DNA from: Campylobacterota bacterium
GTDB lineage: Bacteria > Campylobacterota > Campylobacteria > Campylobacterales > Sulfurovaceae
Assembly (NCBI GenBank): GCA_015488875.1
Contig: WFMX01000208.1
Coordinates: 1 to 7,065 of the forward strand
DNA: 7,065 nt
Direction: 5' to 3'
Both the position numbers and the translations under genes were made by a program. A model generated the notes under the pieces. It did no database searches. It worked only from the letters and a program-made list of their open reading frames with translations, and was not told the origin of the DNA. This document shows positions 1 through 5,054 of this stretch, piece after piece. How positions within the stretch are numbered: position 1 is the first letter of the stretch; each line of letters starts with the position of its first letter.

Positions 1-944
1 CTATATATCAGACAGGTATTACATTTACTACTGTAGGTTTCGGCGAGATACGCCCCATATCTGACGCAGGTCGTATATTTACCATCACCCTCATCATATT
101 TGGATTTATTGTCTTCTCTGTAGCAGTGGGTATCATAGCAGAGGTTATAAACAAGGGTGAATTTATCAACATCTCCAAGGAGCGTAAAATGCTTTATGAA
201 ATCGCAAGACTCAAACAACACTTTGTAGTCTGCTATCACAACGACTTCACCATAGAGGTGACACAACAGCTCCGTGCCAACCATATGCCATTTGTGGTGG
301 TAGATCCTAGAGAGGATTTGGAGGCGATAGCAAAAGAGTATCACTACCCCTATTTCGTCAGGGCTGAACCACACACTGAAGTAGGTATACTCAAATCACA
401 CCTATCTAGTGCCAAAGGTGTCATAACCCTAGCTGAAAATATAGCTGACAACATCGCACTGATCGCATCTGCTAGACTTTACGAGAAAGAGATAGGCAGA
501 CGGAGAAAATACCTCATCATAGCCAATGCCAAAGGTCCAGAAGATGAGGAGAAGCTACTAAAGCTAGGAGCCAACAAGGTAGTGACACCGAGTAAGCTGA
601 TGGCACAGAGGATCAACGCCATGGCCATCAGACCAGATATGGAAAATCTCCTACAAGAGTTTCTCTATAAGCAGGACACCCCACTAGATATGGAGGAGGT
701 CAAAGTCTCCAAGACTAGCTGGGTTACACTCAAAAAGATAAAAGCCACAAGGCTGAGAGATGTAGCCAATGTCACCATCATAGGTATCAGACAAAAAGAT
801 GGCAAGTTCCTGCCTATGCCTAGCGTCAGCACTGTCATATTGCCAGAGAGTAAGCTACTGCTCATAGGGACAAGTGAGGGTATCAAAAAAGCTAGAAAAG
901 TGATACGAAAATCAAACAAACCAGAGGAGCTAAAATATGTTTAA
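1..944 (+). CDS. Potassium channel protein with RCK/TrkA domain, 5' end cut off by window
   Basis: This is the C-terminal part of a two-transmembrane-type potassium channel fused to a cytoplasmic regulatory domain. The open frame (first full codon at 3) runs straight in from the window edge, so the GTG at 126 is an internal valine and not a start. Bases 27-47 encode TTVGFGE, a textbook K+ selectivity filter (TVGYG/TVGFG), followed by a pore-lining helix (about 69-150). From about 216 to 610 comes a Rossmann-like RCK N-lobe: a first strand FVVCYHND, an acidic residue after the second strand (VVVDPRED), the segment ITLAENIADN, and KLLKLGANKVVTPSKL, all typical of TrkA-N/RCK domains. The final part (about 690-940) fits a TrkA-C domain that binds small ligands. 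The usual glycine-rich GxGxxG turn is replaced by CYHNDFT, so nucleotide binding may be altered. The last 8 bp overlap argJ. Channel identity is well supported; the gating ligand cannot be told. Confidence 0.9.
   Translation, partial: IYQTGITFTTVGFGEIRPISDAGRIFTITLIIFGFIVFSVAVGIIAEVINKGEFINISKERKMLYEIARLKQHFVVCYHNDFTIEVTQQLRANHMPFVVVDPREDLEAIAKEYHYPYFVRAEPHTEVGILKSHLSSAKGVITLAENIADNIALIASARLYEKEIGRRRKYLIIANAKGPEDEEKLLKLGANKVVTPSKLMAQRINAMAIRPDMENLLQEFLYKQDTPLDMEEVKVSKTSWVTLKKIKATRLRDVANVTIIGIRQKDGKFLPMPSVSTVILPESKLLLIGTSEGIKKARKVIRKSNKPEELKYV
923..929 (+). promoter_or_regulatory. Ribosome binding site of argJ
   Basis: AGAGGAG lies 7 bases before the ATG at 937, inside the last codons of the channel gene. 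It supports the 937 start and suggests that argJ is translated as part of the same message as the channel. Confidence 0.7.
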
Positions 945-2151
945 AATCACCCCTGTCAAGGGCGGACTAGCAAATGTAGATGGATTTTTTTGTGCTGCTG
1001 TCAATGTAGGTATGCGTACCAACCCAGCAAATAGTAGTGATACTTCACCTATAGATGGTGATGTGGCGTTCATCCGTAGTGATAGCCTATGCGACCTCTC
1101 TACAGTTTTTACTACCAATAAATTTCAAGCAGCACCTATCAAGCATCTACTGAATTACCCAAAAGGTTTTCAGACAGATTTTCTACTCATCAATGCAAAA
1201 AATGCCAATGCGATGACAGGAGAAAAAGGCATAGAGGATATAGATAGCATCTTCGAGAAGCTTCGCGAGAAGATAGAGGTGACGAACCCCATCATGAGTT
1301 CCACAGGGGTGATAGGCTACAGACTAGACCAAGCCAAAATCACTAGTGCATTTGATAAGTTTGATTTCCAAGCACGAGATAGTGATGAGACTGCAAGAGC
1401 CATCATGACGACCGACAGCTTCAAGAAAGAGCTATCTTTCAAGGTAGAGTTGGATGATGGCGGTGAGTTCCATATATCCGCTATATGCAAGGGTGCAGGT
1501 ATGATCAATCCTGCCATGGCGACTATGCTCTGCTTCATCACCACAGATGCAGATATACCAAAAGAGGATATGGATGAGCTACTCCGAGAAGCGACTGAGC
1601 AATCATTCAACTCCATATCTGTAGATGGAGATACTTCTACCAACGATACAGTTATGCTACTAGCAAACAAAACAAGATCTAGCTACGATAAAGAGGCGTT
1701 TAGAGAAGCTCTCAACAAGATCACATTTGAGCTAGCCATGATGATACTCAGAGATGGCGAAGGTGCCAACAAGCTAGTAGCATTTGAGGTCAAGGGTGCG
1801 AAGAACTTAAAAGAGGCACGGAGAGCTAGTAGAGCATTGAGCAACTCACTGTTGGTCAAGACGGCACTCTTTGGTGAAGACCCCAACTGGGGACGCATAG
1901 CCTCCACCATCGGTGCTAGTGGGATAGAGTGTGATGACAGACTCCTCACCATACACTATGACAAGCTACTCATATACTCTGATGAATTCAGAGAGCTAGA
2001 CAAAGAGAGAGAAGATAAGGCATACAAAGTCATGAAGCAAGATAGCTTCAGAGTCACTTGCGACATAGGTGTAGGCGATGCCTCATACATCTCTTATGGC
2101 TGTGACCTGAGCTATGAGTATGTTAAGATAAATGCAGAGTATCGCACCTAA
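937..2151 (+). CDS. argJ: ArgJ, glutamate N-acetyltransferase (ornithine acetyltransferase)
   Basis: ArgJ transfers the acetyl group from N-acetylornithine to glutamate, giving ornithine and N-acetylglutamate (the cyclic arginine pathway); some members can also use acetyl-CoA. The protein is a cytoplasmic Ntn-type enzyme that cleaves itself into alpha and beta chains. At 404 residues it has the normal family length. The self-cleavage site is seen as NPAMATML at 191-198, with Thr196 as the new N-terminal nucleophile. STG at 122-124 fits the oxyanion-hole motif. SVDGDTSTND at 228-237 and RDGEGA at 272-277 are family signatures, and GEDPNWGR (313-320) is very conserved. The C-terminus NAEYRT matches the substrate-binding tail. 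The ATG at 937 has a good ribosome binding site and overlaps the channel gene by 8 bp. Whether the enzyme is monofunctional or bifunctional cannot be decided from the sequence. Confidence 0.97.
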   Translation: MFKITPVKGGLANVDGFFCAAVNVGMRTNPANSSDTSPIDGDVAFIRSDSLCDLSTVFTTNKFQAAPIKHLLNYPKGFQTDFLLINAKNANAMTGEKGIEDIDSIFEKLREKIEVTNPIMSSTGVIGYRLDQAKITSAFDKFDFQARDSDETARAIMTTDSFKKELSFKVELDDGGEFHISAICKGAGMINPAMATMLCFITTDADIPKEDMDELLREATEQSFNSISVDGDTSTNDTVMLLANKTRSSYDKEAFREALNKITFELAMMILRDGEGANKLVAFEVKGAKNLKEARRASRALSNSLLVKTALFGEDPNWGRIASTIGASGIECDDRLLTIHYDKLLIYSDEFRELDKEREDKAYKVMKQDSFRVTCDIGVGDASYISYGCDLSYEYVKINAEYRT

Positions 2152-2153
2152 GG
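2150..2153 (+). promoter_or_regulatory. Weak ribosome binding site before the TTG start of the epimerase
   Basis: AAGG overlaps the argJ stop codon and stands 7 bases before TTG at 2161. It is the only Shine-Dalgarno-like signal near this start. The TTG is chosen because it gives the family-typical N-terminus MKILITGIAGFIG. A weak site plus TTG suggests low expression coupled to argJ. Confidence 0.45.
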
Positions 2154-2160
2154 CTATAGA

Positions 2161-3231
2161 TTGAAGATATTGATTACAGGCATAGCGGGTTTTATAGGGT
2201 TTCATCTAGCAAAAAGATTGCTTGATGATGGTCACGAAGTGGTCGGATTGGATAATATAAACGACTACTATGATGTAGATCTCAAATATGGCAGATTGAC
2301 ACAGTTGGGTATAGAAAAAGAGTCTATATCCCACAGCTTTACTACCTCTACCACATATGAGAAGTGCAAATTTATCCAGTTAGATGTATCGGATAGGGAG
2401 TCTATAGAGAGACTATTTGCAGATGAGCAGTTCGGAGCAGTTTCACATCTGGCCGCACAAGCAGGGGTGAGATACTCACTAGAGAACCCACATACATACA
2501 TAGAGAGCAACATAGTAGGATTCATCAATATCTTAGAAGGGTGTCGCAAAAACGGCATCAAAAATCTATCGTTCGCCTCTAGCTCCTCTGTGTATGGACT
2601 CAATAGATCTCAGCCATTTAAAACCACAGACCACACAGACCACCCAGTGAGTCTATATGCCGCTACCAAAAAATCTACAGAGATGATGGCACACTCATAT
2701 GCCCATCTATACGGCATAGAGATTACTGGTTTGAGATTTTTCACTGTATATGGTCCATGGGGCAGACCAGATATGGCTCCTATGCTCTTCGCCGATGCCA
2801 TACTCCACAATCGCCCCATCAAAGTCTTCAACTACGGCAAAATGAGTAGAGACTTCACATATATAGATGATATCATAGATGGTATTGTAAAAGTCATAAA
2901 CAACCCCGCCACCAGCAATCCAAACTGGGATCCCCACACCCCACAACCCAACAGCTCATCAGCACCATACAAGATATACAATATAGGAAACAGCCAACCT
3001 ATAGAACTGATGGATTTCATCAATATCTTAGAGCAAAAACTTGGCATAGAAGCAAAGAAAGAGATGCTACCAATGCAAAACGGTGATGTAGTATCCACCT
3101 ACGCAGACACCACCCCCCTACAGGAAGACTTCGGCTACACCCCCCTCACCTCCCTAGACGAAGGCATAGAGAAGTTTGTAGAGTGGTATAGGGAGTTTGT
3201 GTGGTGTGGGCAAGAGAGGCTTTGTGAATGA
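2161..3231 (+). CDS. NAD-dependent sugar epimerase, UDP-glucuronate 4-epimerase-like (CapI/LpsL type)
   Basis: An extended short-chain dehydrogenase/reductase of 356 residues, likely converting UDP-glucuronate to UDP-galacturonate for capsule, lipopolysaccharide or other surface sugars. Residues 6-13 (TGIAGFIG) form the NAD-binding glycine motif, and Asp31 in GLDNINDYYDV fits the NAD ribose contact and the family's substrate-loop signature. HLAAQAGVR is at 96-104, the catalytic serine region ASSSSVYG at 139-146, and the Tyr166-x3-Lys170 pair lies in SLYAATK. RFFTVYGPWGRPDMA (192-206), RDFTYIDDI (230-238) and MQNGDVVSTYAD (305-316) are typical of UDP-glucuronate epimerases. The start is TTG, 9 bp after argJ, so it is probably co-transcribed with it. 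The last eight or so residues (CGQERLCE) run past the usual family end and may be appended sequence. No other sugar genes are next to it, so the exact substrate is inferred from family resemblance. GDP-mannose dehydratase or another UDP-sugar epimerase is less likely. Confidence 0.9.
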   Translation: MKILITGIAGFIGFHLAKRLLDDGHEVVGLDNINDYYDVDLKYGRLTQLGIEKESISHSFTTSTTYEKCKFIQLDVSDRESIERLFADEQFGAVSHLAAQAGVRYSLENPHTYIESNIVGFINILEGCRKNGIKNLSFASSSSVYGLNRSQPFKTTDHTDHPVSLYAATKKSTEMMAHSYAHLYGIEITGLRFFTVYGPWGRPDMAPMLFADAILHNRPIKVFNYGKMSRDFTYIDDIIDGIVKVINNPATSNPNWDPHTPQPNSSSAPYKIYNIGNSQPIELMDFINILEQKLGIEAKKEMLPMQNGDVVSTYADTTPLQEDFGYTPLTSLDEGIEKFVEWYREFVWCGQERLCE

Positions 3232-3263
3232 TTTCTTCTAAAAACCGCTCACGCCCACGCCGT
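3201..3263 (+). terminator. Long-loop inverted repeat at the end of the epimerase, possible terminator
   Basis: GGTGTGGGC at 3203-3211 pairs with GCCCACGCC at 3253-3261 (nine pairs, one G-T), and two more G-T pairs extend it to 3201/3263. The arms are GC-rich and the right arm runs into four T (3263-3266). The 41-base loop, which contains the epimerase stop codon, is large for an intrinsic terminator, so this is only a candidate end signal for the channel-argJ-epimerase message. Confidence 0.3.
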
Positions 3264-3443
3264 TTTAGGAGGAACCATATTTTTCACTATTTCTCCTTAG
3301 TTAAAGTTATGTTGATCTACTGCCTTGTTAGACATCTTGCAAAACTCGGAAGTGATCCTTTAGCTTCACTACTAGACGAGGCTAAAGCCATCGTTTCCGA
3401 TGGTCAATCATTGAGTTATCAGCTTGACGATACCAAAGAGTAG
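3228..3443 (+). CDS. Doubtful small hypothetical protein, 71 residues
   Basis: The frame starts with ATG in an ATGA overlap with the epimerase stop, which would allow coupled translation. The N-terminal third is very basic (RSRPRRFRR), the middle is short and hydrophobic (about residues 22-34), and the C-terminal half is ordinary and acidic (LASLLDEAKAIVSDG). I recognise no domain and no family. No ribosome binding site fits the ATG at 3228. An internal ATG at 3309 also lacks one, and the AGGAGG at 3267-3272 has no start codon at a useful distance. The frame spans almost the whole convergent intergenic stretch and contains inverted repeats, so it may be non-coding DNA, or a decayed gene whose C-terminal half survives. 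Treat as a weak call. Confidence 0.25.
   Translation: MISSKNRSRPRRFRRNHIFHYFSLVKVMLIYCLVRHLAKLGSDPLASLLDEAKAIVSDGQSLSYQLDDTKE
3388..3403. repeat. Perfect short hairpin in the convergent intergenic region
   Basis: CCATCG TTTC CGATGG forms a six-pair stem with a four-base loop. Read on the minus strand the loop is GAAA, a stable GNRA-type tetraloop. No T run follows on either strand (only CTTT on the minus side), so it is a structural element of unknown role, possibly helping to end the leftward cco message. It also falls inside the doubtful 71-codon frame. Confidence 0.4.
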
Positions 3444-3451
3444 ATACTTGC

Positions 3452-3473
3452 AGCAGGGATTTTGATCTCTGCT
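3452..3473. terminator. Hairpin between convergent operons, candidate bidirectional terminator
   Basis: AGCAGGGAT and ATCTCTGCT pair over nine bases (one G-T) around a TTTG loop. The hairpin sits in the 53-bp gap between the last plus-strand stop codon (3443) and the end of the minus-strand cco operon (3497), where a shared terminator would be expected. Neither side has a proper T run directly after the stem (ACAAAATATTT on plus, GCAAGTATC on minus), so termination by this stem alone is not certain. Confidence 0.45.
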
Positions 3474-3496
3474 ACAAAATATTTAACTTTAGATAG

Positions 3497-4072
3497 TTAT
3501 TTTTGTTTTGGTTCTTGCTTCTCTATAGGTAGATAGGCTTCTATGGAGGAGTAACCTATGGTATCAGCATCAATTATTGCTCTAAACTGAAGTGTATATC
3601 TTCCGCCTTTGCTTATGTTGAGATCGGGGGTGGTATATAGATCGCCTGATATCTCTACGCTCTCTACCATTACATCATCTTTTTGAGTATGAGGACGAGT
3701 CAATAGAAAGCTAGCGTTTGCATCCTTGACAATATCTCCACTCTTTGTAGTGACAGTGTATGTGAAATGATTTTTTCCTAGTTTTAGAATTACAGGGTCT
3801 TTTTGTACTCTCTTACTGTAAATGTTGTCAGTCATCACCATGCTCTTTGTGCCTATGATTTTGATATCATATAGCTTGTCAAATGCCATCTTTTTGGTCA
3901 ATATATCATTGATGTGTATATCTGAATCTTGATACTTCATCATATAATCATTGGTCTCTTGTACAGGCAGGGATACGGCTGTTTTGACAGTCCAGTACCC
4001 TAGTATGATTGCCAACATCAAAAAGCCCAATATCATATGGGGCCAGTATGTCTTTTTGCTATTTTTTTCCAT
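3497..4072 (-). CDS. FixH/CcoH-like cbb3 oxidase assembly protein
   Basis: A 191-residue protein with a short basic cytoplasmic N-terminus, one membrane segment (about residues 12-29) and a large periplasmic domain rich in beta strands. The sequence YWPHMILGFLM followed by AVSLPVQETNDYMMKYQ (residues 9-47) matches the FixH family pattern: Trp-Pro before the membrane span, then a Pro-Val and an Asn/Asp-Tyr shortly after it. Family members (FixH/CcoH) are needed for assembly or stability of cbb3 oxidases, which fits the position as last gene of the cco operon. It is somewhat longer than common FixH proteins. The ATG at 4072 has AAGGA six bases upstream and overlaps the preceding gene by 14 bp, with a run of seven A within the overlap. 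No fixG, fixI or fixS gene follows. The FixH call rests mainly on the N-terminal motif and context. Confidence 0.75.
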   Translation of the reverse strand: MEKNSKKTYWPHMILGFLMLAIILGYWTVKTAVSLPVQETNDYMMKYQDSDIHINDILTKKMAFDKLYDIKIIGTKSMVMTDNIYSKRVQKDPVILKLGKNHFTYTVTTKSGDIVKDANASFLLTRPHTQKDDVMVESVEISGDLYTTPDLNISKGGRYTLQFRAIIDADTIGYSSIEAYLPIEKQEPKQK

Positions 4073-4688
4073 TTTTAATCCTTACAACTATTGGTCTAAT
4101 CACTAATATCCATAGAACTATAGCACTACCAAAGAGTACTAGATATTTCAAATAACCTATGATTGTCCTTGTCTCGTTTGGTAGAGTTTTGGTCATCTCG
4201 ACACCTTTTGTAGATGCTATCTGATCTGCTAGCTCTGAGTATCCCTGAACTATCCCTATGGTATATTTATCCTTTTTGCTGTTTTTGTCTTTTGTCGCTA
4301 CCACATCTATGGTTGAATCTTTGACATCATCGGAGTCATACATCCCTCTAACATCGCTAGAGGATGTGATGAGTCCTACGCGTCCAGTCGCTTTGGATTT
4401 GGTAGTGACTAGTGCATTGGGAGCAAATATCAATAGTACGAAAGGCTTGCTCATGTTGTTCTCATATCTCTTGCTATACTCTACTAGATTGAAACCCACT
4501 GGGAATTTCTCATTTGTAGCTATAACATAAGCATTTATTCCAGTTTTGGAAGATAGCTCATTGCCAATATCTTCTATGATTGTAGAAGCTTCTCGGTTTG
4601 TTAAGTCATTTTTGATGAAGTGTGTTGCATTTAGAAGAGTTGAGAGCAACAAGACAAGCAGGGCGAAGCCCACTCTTGCTTGTTTCAT
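4059..4688 (-). CDS. Periplasmic TPM-like domain protein with signal peptide and C-terminal membrane anchor
   Basis: A 209-residue protein. Residues 1-21 look like a signal peptide (basic start, hydrophobic core, likely cleavage after LLNA). The periplasmic part has an order seen in TPM-type domains: ASTIIEDIGNELSSKTGINAYVIATNE (written as residues 34-60), then KPFVLLIFAP (81-90), RVGLITSS (103-110) and a C-terminal helical stretch YSELADQIAS (150-159). One membrane helix follows (about 178-199) with a basic cytoplasmic tail (RIKNGKK). TPM-domain proteins are often linked to membrane-complex quality control or assembly, but I see no residue that proves an activity. It lies between the 33-residue membrane protein (4 bp gap) and the FixH-like gene (14 bp overlap), so a role in cbb3 assembly is a reasonable inference. 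The Shine-Dalgarno is weak (AGG five bases upstream), pointing to translational coupling. The domain assignment is tentative; presence of a real gene is not in doubt. Confidence 0.75.
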   Translation of the reverse strand: MKQARVGFALLVLLLSTLLNATHFIKNDLTNREASTIIEDIGNELSSKTGINAYVIATNEKFPVGFNLVEYSKRYENNMSKPFVLLIFAPNALVTTKSKATGRVGLITSSSDVRGMYDSDDVKDSTIDVVATKDKNSKKDKYTIGIVQGYSELADQIASTKGVEMTKTLPNETRTIIGYLKYLVLFGSAIVLWILVIRPIVVRIKNGKK

Positions 4689-4692
4689 ATAC

Positions 4693-4794
4693 CTAGCCTA
4701 CGAATAGATGGTTTGATGTAACTACTGCCCATAGTGTATATAGTGCAGTAATTACCATACCCCAACCTAGGACTTTATCCATAATTGAAATCAT
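4693..4794 (-). CDS. 33-residue single-span membrane protein in the cco operon
   Basis: A complete small reading frame that fills the gap between the DUF4006 gene and the TPM-like gene: ATG at 4794-4792, TAG at 4695-4693. It begins MISIMDKVLGWGMVIT and ends SNHLFVG. Residues about 8-27 form one hydrophobic helix with two Trp residues (11 and 22). An AGGA lies six bases before the ATG, in AGGATAGATA, a ten-base leader identical to the one before the ccoQ start. Gaps are 10 bp to the upstream gene and 4 bp to the downstream one, so translation in this operon is likely. I do not recognise the family. Its size and topology resemble known tiny cbb3 subunits (CcoQ, and the 37-residue CcoM of Pseudomonas stutzeri), but no homology is claimed. 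It is short enough for standard gene callers to skip. Confidence 0.7.
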   Translation of the reverse strand: MISIMDKVLGWGMVITALYTLWAVVTSNHLFVG

Positions 4795-4804
4795 TATCTA
4801 TCCT
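4795..4804 (-). promoter_or_regulatory. Ribosome binding leader AGGATAGATA of the 33-residue protein
   Basis: AGGATAGATA sits directly before the ATG at 4794 and overlaps nothing but the 10-bp gap after the DUF4006 stop. AGGA is spaced six bases from the start. The same ten bases stand directly before the GTG start of ccoQ (6170-6179), which supports real translation of the small frame. Confidence 0.6.
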
Positions 4805-5041
4805 TTACTTTTTGGCATCTTGAAAAGCAAAATTTGCATTGTCTGCACTATTTGCTTTCAGATTGTTTATGTCTAAAATAGGAGCTGGATCATAATAGTT
4901 GGTCGCACTTTTTTGCTGAACACCTATACCCCAAATAGTCAAGCCTACAAGTATACTAAGCAACAATACTGTCGCTATAAGCATACCTGTTACGCCATGC
5001 AATCCAAAGACTGCTCTGTTTGTATTTTCTGTTGTTGACAT
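4805..5041 (-). CDS. DUF4006 family membrane protein, cbb3-associated
   Basis: A 78-residue protein with a short polar N-terminus, one membrane helix (about residues 18-41, LLLSILVGLTIWGIGV core) and a polar tail containing NYYDPAPILDINNLKAN (49-64). The FGLHGVTGML segment at the start of the helix and the tail motif fit the small family annotated as DUF4006, which in Campylobacterota sits directly behind ccoP. The biochemical role is unknown; an accessory or assembly part in cbb3 oxidase is inferred from this fixed position. The ATG at 5041 has a strong GAGGAGA six bases upstream, which overlaps the space just after the ccoP stop (13 bp gap). It probably shares the cco message. Confidence 0.82.
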   Translation of the reverse strand: MSTTENTNRAVFGLHGVTGMLIATVLLLSILVGLTIWGIGVQQKSATNYYDPAPILDINNLKANSADNANFAFQDAKK

Positions 5042-5054
5042 ATTAAATCTCCTC

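Noticed and set aside
126..128. GTG at 126 as start of the channel gene
   Set aside because: The same frame is open to the window edge and encodes the K+ selectivity filter and pore helix upstream, so 126 is an internal valine codon.
985..991. T7 run near the start of argJ as a phase-variation tract
   Set aside because: The run encodes ordinary residues (Gly-Phe-Phe), is short, and argJ is a biosynthetic gene where switching is not expected; the frame is intact.
1317..1670. Long antisense frame inside argJ (and similar ones at 665-919, 930-1118, 1683-1952)
   Set aside because: They lie fully opposite a gene with clear family motifs, show no motif of their own and reflect the codon pattern of the real strand.
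2268..3098. Several antisense frames opposite the epimerase
   Set aside because: They overlap each other in different frames, contain no recognisable domain and have no supporting ribosome binding site; the epimerase is certain.
3267..3272. AGGAGG as ribosome binding site of a new gene
   Set aside because: No ATG, GTG or TTG start lies at 5-12 bases downstream with an open frame; the next ATG (3309) is too far.
3267..3297. AGGAG / CTCCT inverted repeat as terminator
   Set aside because: The stem is only about five strong pairs with a loop of about 20 bases and no T run follows.
3232..3496. Insertion sequence, CRISPR or tRNA in the convergent gap
   Set aside because: No terminal inverted repeats with target duplication, no spaced direct repeats and no cloverleaf pattern could be found by reading both strands.
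4258..4530. Plus-strand frame opposite the TPM-like gene (and 5472-5666, 6259-6471 opposite ccoP and ccoO)
   Set aside because: These are shadows of genes with good start sites, operon context and, for ccoP and ccoO, haem motifs.
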